Assembly: GCA_016778825.1 (NCBI GenBank)
Contig: JADHOU010000005.1
Span: 1 to 17,520 of the forward strand
Direction of reading: 5' to 3'
DNA length: 17,520 nucleotides
Source: Candidatus Puniceispirillum sp.
GTDB taxonomy: Bacteria > Pseudomonadota > Alphaproteobacteria > Puniceispirillales > Puniceispirillaceae
Below the pieces are notes generated by a model, which ran no database searches, was not told where the DNA came from, and worked only from the letters and a program-made list of their open reading frames with translations. Both the position numbers and the translations under genes were made by a program. Positions 7,303-17,443 of the stretch are shown here, piece after piece. Every line of letters begins with the position of its first letter. The stretch's first letter is position 1.

Positions 7303-7425
7303 TTAAGCTGGCAAAGCAGGTTTCATATTGGATGAAATGGGCGGTTTTGGACTGATTGGCGTGCACGCCCCTATCAGGCTAAAAAGAACCAGTCCAGCAG
7401 CGATATAGGTTTTATTATTTTGCAT
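7303..7425 (-). CDS. Mini-lipoprotein, 40 residues
   Basis: A short minus-strand frame from the ATG at 7425 encodes 40 residues. It begins MQNNKTYIAAGLVLFSLIGA and continues with Cys21, then TPISPKPPISSNMKPALPA. A Lys near the N-terminus, a 12-residue hydrophobic core and the lipobox IGAC at residues 18-21 form a textbook type II signal. The mature peptide would be only 20 residues, Pro-rich and acylated at Cys21. GGAGG lies 11 bases upstream of the ATG. Thr22 after Cys, rather than Asp, suggests the outer membrane by the E. coli +2 rule, if that rule applies here. It sits between the metZ terminator and the malonate operon, with a possible promoter at 7460-7488. Small alphaproteobacterial lipoproteins such as LptM look similar, but its typical post-Cys motif is not seen. 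Function unknown. Confidence 0.65.
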   Translation of the reverse strand: MQNNKTYIAAGLVLFSLIGACTPISPKPPISSNMKPALPA

Positions 7426-7446
7426 GCGAACCACGGCCTCCCTCTC

Positions 7447-7464
7447 ACCTTTTGTTTAAAAGGT
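7447..7464 (-). promoter_or_regulatory. Perfect 7-bp leader hairpin just upstream of the mini-lipoprotein ribosome site
   Basis: ACCTTTT, loop AAAC and AAAAGGT (minus strand) form a perfect stem that ends about 5 bases before the GGGAGG ribosome site of the mini-lipoprotein. It overlaps the -10 of the candidate promoter, so it would be in the mRNA only if transcription starts further upstream. Confidence 0.3.
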
Positions 7465-7488
7465 ACCGGCCATAATAAACGAGGTCAA
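7460..7488 (-). promoter_or_regulatory. Candidate sigma70 promoter for the mini-lipoprotein gene
   Basis: On the minus strand TTGACC (7488-7483) and TACCTT (7465-7460) are separated by 17 bases. The -35 is good (five of six); the -10 is weak (three of six). It lies after the metZ terminator and 35 bases before the ATG. Confidence 0.35.
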
Positions 7489-7507
7489 TTTCGGAATGGA
7501 TAAGACC

Positions 7508-7542
7508 AAAATATCATGGCAGATCGCCGCGGCTACCATGAT
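7508..7542 (-). terminator. Intrinsic terminator of the DUF1737-metZ operon
   Basis: On the minus strand ATCATGGTAG (7542-7533) pairs with CTGCCATGAT (7522-7513) over 10 bp with one G-U, around a 10-base loop, and is followed by ATTTT (7512-7508). It begins 5 bases after the metZ stop codon. Stem length, position and T-run all fit. Confidence 0.7.
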
Positions 7543-7547
7543 CCGTT

Positions 7548-8732
7548 TTACCCCAACGCCGCCAAAGCCGAATCAAGATCAGCAATCAAATCGATTTTAT
7601 CCTCTAAACCAACTGACAGCCTTATATGCGATTGTGTGATGTTCAGGCTGGCTCTGTCAGGATCGCTCAAATTGGCATGCGTTGTAGTGAAAGGATGACA
7701 GGCAAGCGATTTTGAATCACCAAGATTATTTGAGATATCAATCAGCGTAAGCGCATTTAAAAAGCGAAAGGCCGCCGCCTGATCCCCATCAATTTCAAAG
7801 GCAAGCATATTGCCAAAACCACTCATTTGTCGTTTCGCAAGATCATGTTGCGGATGGCTTTCATGACCCGGATAGCTGATTGATTTCACCTTTGGATGAT
7901 TATGCAGAAATGCCGCCACATGCGCCGCATTTTCAGTTTGCGCAGCAACTCGAAGCGGCAATGTTTCAAGTGATTTCAGCATCACCCAAGCATTAAAGGC
8001 GCTGATGGCAGCGCCGGTTTGGCGGTAAAAAGGTAAAAACACATCTTCGACAAAGCTGGCCTTGCCAAGAACCGCACCTCCAAGTAACCGACCCTGACCG
8101 TCAATATGTTTGGTGGTTGAGTAAATAACGATATCAGCCCCCAATTCCAACGGCTTTTGATAAAGCGGCGAAGCAAAAACATTGTCGACCAGAACAAGCG
8201 CGCCAGCATCATGGGCAAGATCACAAACCGCGGCAATATCGACAAGTTCAAGAACCGGATTTGACGGGCTTTCCAAAAATACCAGCTTGGCAGGCGTTGC
8301 CAATGCGGCTTTCCATGCCGCAAGATCCGTGCCGTCAATCAGCTCGGTTTTCACCCCCCATTTTGGCAGGATTTTTGTCAAAATTGCATGGCAGGCTCCA
8401 AAAAGCGCCCGGCTAGCCACAACACGATCACCACTTTTAAGCTGGCATGCCAAGGCACCAAACACCGCCGCCATGCCGGTTCCGGTCGCGCGGCAAGCCT
8501 CGGCACCTTCAAGAAGTGCCAATCGCTGTTCAAACATTTTGACCGTTGGGTTGCCATAGCGTGAATAGACAAATGTATCAATTTCATCACGAAACGCCGC
8601 CGCCGCCTGTTCAGCCGAGTCATAGACAAAGCCCGAAGTCATATACAGCGCTTCTGAGGTTTCACGATTTTCAGAGCGATGCTGGCCACCACGAACCAGT
8701 TTTGTGGCGATTTGATAATCCTTATCAGTCAC
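7548..8732 (-). CDS. metZ: O-succinylhomoserine sulfhydrylase (methionine synthesis, PLP enzyme)
   Basis: A 394-residue Cys/Met-metabolism PLP enzyme that makes homocysteine directly from O-succinylhomoserine and sulfide. The cofactor lysine is Lys208 in YSTTKHIDGQGR. The HIDGQGR variant, together with the opening TKLVRGGQHRSENRETSEAL and YMTSGFVYDSAEQAA, is characteristic of MetZ rather than MetB or MetC. VFLESPSNPVLELVDI and LVDNVFASPLYQ form the active-site wall, with the PLP-contacting Asp in LVDN. C-terminal LACHPFTTTHANLS and IRLSVGLED are complete. The start is a GTG at 8732 with AGGA 9 bases upstream. This GTG shares its first base with the TAG stop of the DUF1737 gene, so translation is probably coupled. 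Regulation is probably through the riboswitch-like element ahead of DUF1737, and the operon ends at the terminator at 7508-7542. Confidence 0.93.
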   Translation of the reverse strand: MTDKDYQIATKLVRGGQHRSENRETSEALYMTSGFVYDSAEQAAAAFRDEIDTFVYSRYGNPTVKMFEQRLALLEGAEACRATGTGMAAVFGALACQLKSGDRVVASRALFGACHAILTKILPKWGVKTELIDGTDLAAWKAALATPAKLVFLESPSNPVLELVDIAAVCDLAHDAGALVLVDNVFASPLYQKPLELGADIVIYSTTKHIDGQGRLLGGAVLGKASFVEDVFLPFYRQTGAAISAFNAWVMLKSLETLPLRVAAQTENAAHVAAFLHNHPKVKSISYPGHESHPQHDLAKRQMSGFGNMLAFEIDGDQAAAFRFLNALTLIDISNNLGDSKSLACHPFTTTHANLSDPDRASLNITQSHIRLSVGLEDKIDLIADLDSALAALG

Positions 8733-8932
8733 TATGACGCGTCCTGTTTCAAGGCTTGATGGTCTTGGATCATATCCGGCAGAATCACCGCCTGACCCAC
8801 AATCCGATTGCCATTATCCATAACCATAACCGGATTGCCGTATAAAATGTAACCTTCGGCAAGAACGTCAGAAACACGCTGACAAAAGGCGGCGTCATCG
8901 ACACCACTTAAAAAGCGATATGATTTTTTCAT
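8732..8932 (-). CDS. DUF1737 family small protein, translationally coupled to metZ
   Basis: A 66-residue soluble protein beginning MKKSYRFLSGVDDAAFCQRV and continuing VLAEGYILYGNPVMVMDNG. The Y-R-L-x-G-x-D-D-x-x-F spacing and the later GY-x-L-x-G-x-P match DUF1737, a small family of unknown role in Proteobacteria. The start at 8932 has AGGA 8 bases upstream; an earlier start at 8971 would lie inside the riboswitch-like fold and has no ribosome site. The TAG stop overlaps the GTG of metZ by one base (TAGTG). It may help MetZ or simply ride with it; no function is known to me. Confidence 0.8.
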   Translation of the reverse strand: MKKSYRFLSGVDDAAFCQRVSDVLAEGYILYGNPVMVMDNGNRIVGQAVILPDMIQDHQALKQDAS

Positions 8933-8939
8933 GTTGGAA

Positions 8940-9000
8940 ATCCTAACAACCTTCATTTGTGATGCAATCACCGCTGAAATATCACAATTGCGAAGGTTTA
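8940..9000 (-). promoter_or_regulatory. SAM-II/SAM-V-like riboswitch candidate upstream of DUF1737-metZ
   Basis: The minus strand of the regA-DUF1737 gap reads, 5' to 3': AACCTTC (8998-8992), GCAA, TTGTGAT (8987-8981), a 17-base loop ATTTCAGCGGTGATTGC, ATCACAA (8963-8957), AT, GAAGGTT (8954-8948). TTGTGAT/ATCACAA is a perfect 7-bp stem. The loop carries AUUU at its 5' side and AUUGC(A) at its 3' side, as in the SAM-II loop I remember, and has the same length. Loop UUUCA can pair with tail UGAAG (one G-U), giving the H-type pseudoknot. AACCTTC/GAAGGTT is a perfect 7-bp helix competing for the same tail. The AGGA ribosome site at 8944-8941 follows directly, implying translational control. SAM-II and SAM-V elements are known ahead of methionine genes in alphaproteobacteria and marine bacteria. 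Confidence 0.65.
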
Positions 9001-9019
9001 ATCCTTTAGGCCAATAAGG

Positions 9020-9550
9020 TCAATCGCGCGGGGCATGCTTACTCAAAATACGTTGTAATGTGCGGCGGTGCATTCTTAACCGGCGCGCCGTTTCCGATAC
9101 ATTGCGTCCGCATTGTTCATAAACGCGCTGAATATGCTCCCAGCGCACCCGATCCGCGCTCATTGGATCTTGTGGTGGTGGTGGCATTTCATCGCCTGAT
9201 TGCGTCAATGCTGCGGTGATTTGATCAGGATCGGCCGGTTTTGGCAGATAATCCAACGCGCCAGCTTTGACCGCTGCCACCGCCGTGGCGATATTGCCAA
9301 AACCGGTAAGCATCACGATTCGGCAATCGGCACGCTTTTTTCGCAATTCTTGAACCAAGGTCAGGCCGGTGCCATCTTCAAGCTTCATATCAAGAATGGC
9401 ATAGGCAGGTGGGGTTTTACGCACCATCTCGACACCTTCTTGAACGGTGCCAGCATCCATGACCTCAAATCCACGCACTTCCATGGCACGACGTAACCGG
9501 CTGCGAAGTGGTGCATCATCATCAAGAATCAGTAATGTTTTGTCCGTCAC
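9020..9550 (-). CDS. regA: RegA/ActR/PrrA-type redox response regulator
   Basis: A 176-residue response regulator of the global redox system. The receiver domain (about residues 5-115) has the acidic triad LILDDDA (10-12), phospho-acceptor Asp54 in AILDMKLEDGTGL, Thr in VMLTGFGNIATAV and Lys in YLPKPAD. A proline linker, MPPPPQDP, leads to MSADRVRWEHIQRVYEQC and the Fis-type helix-turn-helix NVSETARRLRMHRRTLQRIL, the almost invariant RegA DNA-binding end. Targets in relatives include photosynthesis, nitrogen fixation, carbon fixation and terminal oxidase genes. Start: the GTG at 9550 has AGGTGGG ending 7 bases upstream; the GTG at 9562 has no site. The gene follows regB by about 50 bases and precedes the riboswitch-like element. 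Confidence 0.93.
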   Translation of the reverse strand: MTDKTLLILDDDAPLRSRLRRAMEVRGFEVMDAGTVQEGVEMVRKTPPAYAILDMKLEDGTGLTLVQELRKKRADCRIVMLTGFGNIATAVAAVKAGALDYLPKPADPDQITAALTQSGDEMPPPPQDPMSADRVRWEHIQRVYEQCGRNVSETARRLRMHRRTLQRILSKHAPRD

Positions 9551-9602
9551 AGCTATGCCCACCTAACCAATTTATCAATCTTCCAACCAAATGCCGCATC
9601 TG

Positions 9603-10880
9603 TTATAAGGCTGAACGCGGCACCCTTAATTCAACCAGCCCACCGCCGCCAGCCGCATTGCCAAACTGCACCGAGCCACCGATCGATTCGAGCAGGCTTC
9701 GCGCAATAAAGAGGCCAAGGCCACGATGCCCACCTGTTCCTTTGCGGCTACTATTCCAGGGCCGGCCCGCCTGCGCCAGAATCGAAGCCGAAAATCCCGG
9801 GCCGTCATCCCGAATTTCAATGCGAATATCATCGCTTACCCAATCTATATGGATATTGACCTCACAAACTGCAAATTGTTTGGCATTTTGTAATAGATTT
9901 TCCAGCGCATGAAGCCATTCAGGGCGGTGTTTCACCACTGGAATTTCAAGATCATCTGTGCCGCTATTGGTAACGACAAAATTAATCGCGTCGCTGCCAA
10001 GCCGCTGATAAATCACTTCATCAACGAGAAGCGTTACTGGCACTGGCGGTTCTTCGGCAATGGCGCGGCGACCCTGAACCACATCAAGCTCGCTGAGAAT
10101 CACACGGCAACGTTCGATTTCGGCACGAAGAAGCTGGATATCTTCATAAATCGGATCATCCGGCGAAATGTCGCGCGCCAGTTCATGGCCAATCACGGTA
10201 ATCGTATTTAATGGCGATCCAAGCTTATGCGCTGCCGCAGTTGCCAAAGAGCCAAGCGCGCGCACTTGCTGTTCTTCGGCAATGGCCAATCTGGCTTCGG
10301 TCAATGCGGTCGATAAGCGGCGCGCATTTGAAGCAACCCACCATGTATATCCCCCCAGAAAACAGCTTGATAAAATCAACGCCATCCAAACCCCAGCAAG
10401 ATAATAGGGCGGAAATTCAACCGTCGCTTGCCATGCAAGCGGATGATTGAAAAAAGCCAGAAAACTGACCGAGGCGGCAACCAAACCAATCAACATCAAG
10501 GTTGATTTGCGCCGCAACACGGCCGCCGATACCACCACCGGCGCCAGAATCATAACTGAAAACGGATTTAACAAGCCGCCTGTCAGATAAAGAAGCGCTG
10601 CTAGCTGCACCACATCAAACCCAAGCGCAAAGGAATTATGCCCTTGGCGTTGACGGCTTTGCGGGCTTCCCATGATTTGCCACAGATTCACCACTACTGA
10701 CAGGCTGATCACAAACAATGCTGGCAATAATGGCAAATCAAGGCGCAAAAACAGATGGGTGAATAAAAGCGCTGCGCCTTGGCCAATGATCGCCACCCAC
10801 CGGATAGTCAAAATCACCCCAACATCAATGGTGCTGTCAAAACCGGCATCGGCATCTTTGTAATATTGCCGAATCATCAT
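9603..10880 (-). CDS. regB: RegB/ActS/PrrB-type redox sensor histidine kinase with altered H-box
   Basis: A 425-residue inner-membrane sensor kinase. About six membrane spans occupy residues 20-185. The quinone-binding heptad GGLLNPF lies at 101-107 between spans. The dimerisation domain carries the phospho-acceptor His218, and a conserved redox cysteine follows at Cys258 (IERCRVILSEL), equivalent to Cys265 of Rhodobacter RegB. The ATPase domain shows LENLLQNAKQFA (N-box), IRDDGPGFS (G1) and HRGLGLFIARSL (G2). Unlike RegB, which reads AHELGTPL, this box reads AHKLGSPLNTI: Lys replaces the Glu after His, and Ser replaces Thr at +4. These positions support kinase and phosphatase chemistry in this family. 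Start: AGGA lies 6 bases before the ATG at 10880. It lies 36 bases after gyrB and immediately before regA. Confidence 0.92.
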   Translation of the reverse strand: MMIRQYYKDADAGFDSTIDVGVILTIRWVAIIGQGAALLFTHLFLRLDLPLLPALFVISLSVVVNLWQIMGSPQSRQRQGHNSFALGFDVVQLAALLYLTGGLLNPFSVMILAPVVVSAAVLRRKSTLMLIGLVAASVSFLAFFNHPLAWQATVEFPPYYLAGVWMALILSSCFLGGYTWWVASNARRLSTALTEARLAIAEEQQVRALGSLATAAAHKLGSPLNTITVIGHELARDISPDDPIYEDIQLLRAEIERCRVILSELDVVQGRRAIAEEPPVPVTLLVDEVIYQRLGSDAINFVVTNSGTDDLEIPVVKHRPEWLHALENLLQNAKQFAVCEVNIHIDWVSDDIRIEIRDDGPGFSASILAQAGRPWNSSRKGTGGHRGLGLFIARSLLESIGGSVQFGNAAGGGGLVELRVPRSAL

Positions 10881-10916
10881 GATATGTCCTTTATTTTTGC
10901 CGGTTTCTAGCCAGCA

Positions 10917-14581
<3,665 letters not shown>

Positions 14582-14588
14582 ATGTCAC

Positions 14589-15692
14589 TCACACGCGCAT
14601 TGGCATCAAAACAAACAAGCTTGCTTCATCACCCGGGGCGCGCACCAAACTTGGCGACCCCTGATCAGCCAGCGCAAATTCAACCAAATCGCTATTGACC
14701 TGACCGGCAATATCCAACAGATAACGCGCGTTAAAGCCGATTTCCATTTCAGGGCCATCATAGCTAACTTCCAATTCTTCGGTCGCGCTTGAGGCATCGG
14801 TATTGCTGGCAGACAAGGTTAAAACACCTGACTTTAGACCCATTTTGACCGACCGCGACTTTTCCGAAGCGACTGTCGATACACGATCAACCGCAGCGGA
14901 AAAAGCGCTGACATCAACCTGCATGATACGGTCATTTCCAACCGGAATAACACGCGTGTAATCAGGGAATGTACCATCAATCAATTTGCTGGTCAGGCGC
15001 ACAACGCCAAACCGGAATTCAGCCCGTGTTTCGGACAGGCCGACAAGAACATCACCATCAAAATCATCAAGCAGCTTACGCAATTCACTAACGGCTTTGC
15101 GTGGCAAAATAATTGACGGCATTTGCGCGGCACCTGACGGCAATGCCTGACGAGTCATCGCCAAACGATGCCCATCGGTTGCCACGGCGCATAATTCACC
15201 GGACTCGGCCTTGTGAATATAAATACCATTCAGGTAATAGCGCGTCTCTTCAGTCGAAATGGCAAATCTTGTGGCATCGATTAAATCGCGCATATCAGCG
15301 GCGGTAAGCGAGAAATTCACCGGCAATTCATTGCTGCTGATCGCCGGAAAATCTTCAACCGGCAAGGTTGGTAGCCGAAAGCTAGAGCGTCCGGCGCTAA
15401 CCATGGCATGGCCGTCATTGACCGCGATTTCAACCTCGGCACCATCGGGCAATTTACGAGCAATGTCATAGAGCAGATGCGCCGACATGGTGGTTGTGCC
15501 GGATGTCATCACCGAACAACCAACTTCGGTGGCAATATCCATATCCATATCGGTTGCAGTTAGCGATAATTCACCCCCTTCGGCACGAAGCACGACATTG
15601 GCGAGAATGGGAATTGTATTGCGCCGTTCAACAACGGATTGCACATGACCCAGGGGCCGCAATAAGCTTATACGATCAATGGTCAGTTTCAT
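14589..15692 (-). CDS. dnaN: DNA polymerase III beta subunit (sliding clamp)
   Basis: A 367-residue ring-forming clamp that tethers polymerase III to DNA. Three repeated domains are intact. The start reads MKLTIDRISLLRPLGHVQSV, then VVERRNTIPILANVVLRA and LTATDMDMDIATEV, all typical clamp signatures. The middle reads ETRYYLNGIYIHK and LCAVATDGHRLAMTR. The C-terminus ends LFVLMPMRV, close to the canonical MPMR(L/V) end. Start: the ATG at 15692 opens the conserved sequence and has AGAG 7 bases upstream; an in-frame start at 15749 would add 19 basic residues not seen in the family. It is followed by recF after 7 bases, and a 176-base gap with two hairpins separates it from dnaA. Confidence 0.97.
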   Translation of the reverse strand: MKLTIDRISLLRPLGHVQSVVERRNTIPILANVVLRAEGGELSLTATDMDMDIATEVGCSVMTSGTTTMSAHLLYDIARKLPDGAEVEIAVNDGHAMVSAGRSSFRLPTLPVEDFPAISSNELPVNFSLTAADMRDLIDATRFAISTEETRYYLNGIYIHKAESGELCAVATDGHRLAMTRQALPSGAAQMPSIILPRKAVSELRKLLDDFDGDVLVGLSETRAEFRFGVVRLTSKLIDGTFPDYTRVIPVGNDRIMQVDVSAFSAAVDRVSTVASEKSRSVKMGLKSGVLTLSASNTDASSATEELEVSYDGPEMEIGFNARYLLDIAGQVNSDLVEFALADQGSPSLVRAPGDEASLFVLMPMRV

Positions 15693-15816
15693 CAGCTTTC
15701 TCTTCTTTAAGGGCAGTTGTCGTATTTTACGATGCCGGTTTCCTACCAATCCACGCTATCTACAAAATATAGCATGAGATTAACAAACAAGCATCAAAAT
15801 ATTGAATTTTTGCCGA
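15693..15816 (-). promoter_or_regulatory. AT-rich dnaN leader, probable promoter region
   Basis: This part of the dnaA-dnaN gap is strongly AT-rich. A TATATT -10-like box lies at about 15773-15768, but I cannot find a -35 at ideal spacing. No consensus DnaA box is present, so I do not claim an origin here. Confidence 0.3.
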
Positions 15817-15869
15817 TTTGCGCCCGACATGGCGCAAAGCCGGATTCGTCCACGAAAAAGGCCGAATCC
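15817..15869 (-). terminator. Two tandem stem-loops after dnaA
   Basis: On the minus strand the first is GGATTCG/CGAATCC (15869-15863 with 15848-15842), a 7-bp stem with a 14-base loop that starts at the dnaA stop. The second is TTTGCGCC/GGCGCAAA (15838-15831 with 15824-15817), an 8-bp stem with a 6-base loop. Neither is followed by a T-run. They may protect or end the dnaA message, or be structured DNA or RNA between dnaA and dnaN. Confidence 0.4.
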
Positions 15870-17374
15870 TAGCCCGCTAAAATCGATTTTAACAGCTGCA
15901 CGTCTTCGGCAAGCTGACCATCACTTTTTGACAATGATTCGATGGTTTTGACAGCATGCATCACCGTCGTATGGTCACGCCCGCCAAATTGCCGCCCGAT
16001 ATCAGGATAGGATAGCGAGGTCAGGTTTTTTGCAAGATACATGGCCACCTGCCGTGGCCGCGCAATATCGCGTGACCGCCGCGCCGAGAACATTTCGCTA
16101 ACCCGAACATCATAGTGGGCGGCTACGCGTTTCTGAATCGCATCAACACTGACCTGACGGCTACTTGCACGAAGCAGATCAGCCAGTAATTCAGCCGCAC
16201 TTTCAATGGTGATTTCCCGGCCAACAAGCATGGCATGCGCCAAAATGCGGTTTAACGCTCCCTCGAGTTCGCGAACATTGCTGACAATGCGATGCGCCAT
16301 GAACTCCAGCACTTTATCGGCAATTTGCACCGGTGCCTGTTCGGCCTTTGACTGCAAGATGCCAAGCCGCAATTCATAATCGGCAGGATGGATATCAGCC
16401 ACCATGCCCCAGCCAAGGCGCGAACGAAGCCGCTCTTCCATACCTTCAAGATCGGTTGGTGACTTATCGGCTGAGATGATAACTTGGCGCCCATCTTCGA
16501 CAAGCGCATTAAATGTATGAAAAAATTCTTCTTGGGTTGAATCTTTGCCGCTGATGAATTGCACATCATCAATCATCAAAACATCAACCGAACGGAATTG
16601 TTCTTTAAATGACATCGTATCGCGAAAGCGCAAAGCGCGAACAAAGCGATACATGAATTTTTCAGCCGACAGATATAAAACCTTGCGCGACGGTGATTGC
16701 TGGCGGATATGCCAGGCAATGGCATGCATAAGATGCGTTTTGCCAAGACCAACCCCGCCATAGAGAAATAGCGGGTTAAAGGCCACTTTCTCGCTTTCGG
16801 CGGTTCGACGGGCAACGGCAAAAGCCAGCTCATTTGGCTTGCCAACAACAAAATTTGCAAATGTATAGCGCGGATCAAGTCCCGCCATCAGATCATCACG
16901 CCCTTCGGTTGGCGATCCGGTGATCACCGAATGCGCCATAGCTAGTGCATGTTTCTGCTCGCTTAGCCGATGCGGCTGGCCACTGCGGACGCGGTTGCTG
17001 GCAAGCCGCACTTCAACATGCCGAATCGACGGTGATACATCATTGAATTCAGCCGCCGAGATAACCCGCAACCGATCGGCATATTGGCTGCTGACACGTT
17101 CACGCGCCAAAGTTGATTCGGCCTCAAGGGTCAAAGTGCCGTCTTCAAGGCGGCTAATACGCAAAGGCTTGATCCAGTGACGCCAAGCGGCATCACCAAT
17201 ATCTTTTCGCATACGCAGATTTACCCGGCCCCAACAGGCCTGTATTGCCTGATCTTCGCTGGCGGTTGATGCCGGCGATGCTGGTGGGGCTGATGTTGTA
17301 TTGTCTCGCCCGCTGCTATCTTGTGGATAAGAGGCTGGCTTTGTATCGGAATTGTTCGACATATCACCAGACAT
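15869..17374 (-). CDS. dnaA: Chromosomal replication initiator protein DnaA
   Basis: A 501-residue AAA+ initiator that binds DnaA boxes and melts oriC. The first 40 residues are a variable Ser/Pro/Ala-rich lead. Domain I reads ACWGRVNLRMRKDIGDAAWR. The AAA+ core opens with DPRYTFANFVVGKPNELAFA. Walker A is GGVGLGKTHLM (206-216), Walker B is VLMIDDVQFISGK, and the arginine-finger region is ERLRSRLGWGMVADI. Domain IV ends with SYPDIGRQFGGRDHTTVMHA, the DnaA signature helix-turn-helix. Start: the ATG at 17374 has GGAGG 8 bases upstream; the TTG at 17389 lies just before that site and is rejected. dnaN, recF and gyrB follow in the classical order. A perfect DnaA box lies inside its own codons 15-18, suggesting self-repression. 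Confidence 0.97.
   Translation of the reverse strand: MSGDMSNNSDTKPASYPQDSSGRDNTTSAPPASPASTASEDQAIQACWGRVNLRMRKDIGDAAWRHWIKPLRISRLEDGTLTLEAESTLARERVSSQYADRLRVISAAEFNDVSPSIRHVEVRLASNRVRSGQPHRLSEQKHALAMAHSVITGSPTEGRDDLMAGLDPRYTFANFVVGKPNELAFAVARRTAESEKVAFNPLFLYGGVGLGKTHLMHAIAWHIRQQSPSRKVLYLSAEKFMYRFVRALRFRDTMSFKEQFRSVDVLMIDDVQFISGKDSTQEEFFHTFNALVEDGRQVIISADKSPTDLEGMEERLRSRLGWGMVADIHPADYELRLGILQSKAEQAPVQIADKVLEFMAHRIVSNVRELEGALNRILAHAMLVGREITIESAAELLADLLRASSRQVSVDAIQKRVAAHYDVRVSEMFSARRSRDIARPRQVAMYLAKNLTSLSYPDIGRQFGGRDHTTVMHAVKTIESLSKSDGQLAEDVQLLKSILAG
17322..17330 (-). promoter_or_regulatory. Perfect DnaA box within the 5' end of dnaA
   Basis: The plus strand reads TGTGGATAA; the minus strand is TTATCCACA, the high-affinity DnaA consensus. 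It lies about 44 bases inside the dnaA coding sequence. In E. coli a DnaA box near the dnaA promoter mediates autorepression. A single box could also arise by chance, though a perfect one here is noteworthy. Confidence 0.5.
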
Positions 17375-17399
17375 CTGCACAGCCTCCAACGGGTTTCGG

Positions 17400-17414
17400 T
17401 TAATTTTGCCCTAA
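17400..17414 (-). promoter_or_regulatory. CtrA-like site with one mismatch, dnaA leader
   Basis: On the minus strand TTAG-N7-TTAA followed by CC resembles the alphaproteobacterial CtrA motif TTAA-N7-TTAA with one change. It lies about 26 bases upstream of the dnaA ATG. Such AT-rich motifs recur by chance, so confidence is low. Confidence 0.2.
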
Positions 17415-17429
17415 TTGGAGGTTGGCTAA

Positions 17430-17443
17430 GCAGCGGATGCTGC
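17430..17443. repeat. Small inverted repeat in the dnaA upstream region
   Basis: GCAGC GGAT GCTGC forms a 5-bp GC-rich stem with a 4-base loop. It may be part of the dnaA 5' leader or the end of an upstream transcript. No coding region is recognised from 17375 to the right edge. Confidence 0.35.

Noticed and set aside
15693..15868. Origin of replication between dnaA and dnaN
   Set aside because: AT-rich with hairpins, but no cluster of DnaA boxes; alphaproteobacterial origins are often elsewhere.
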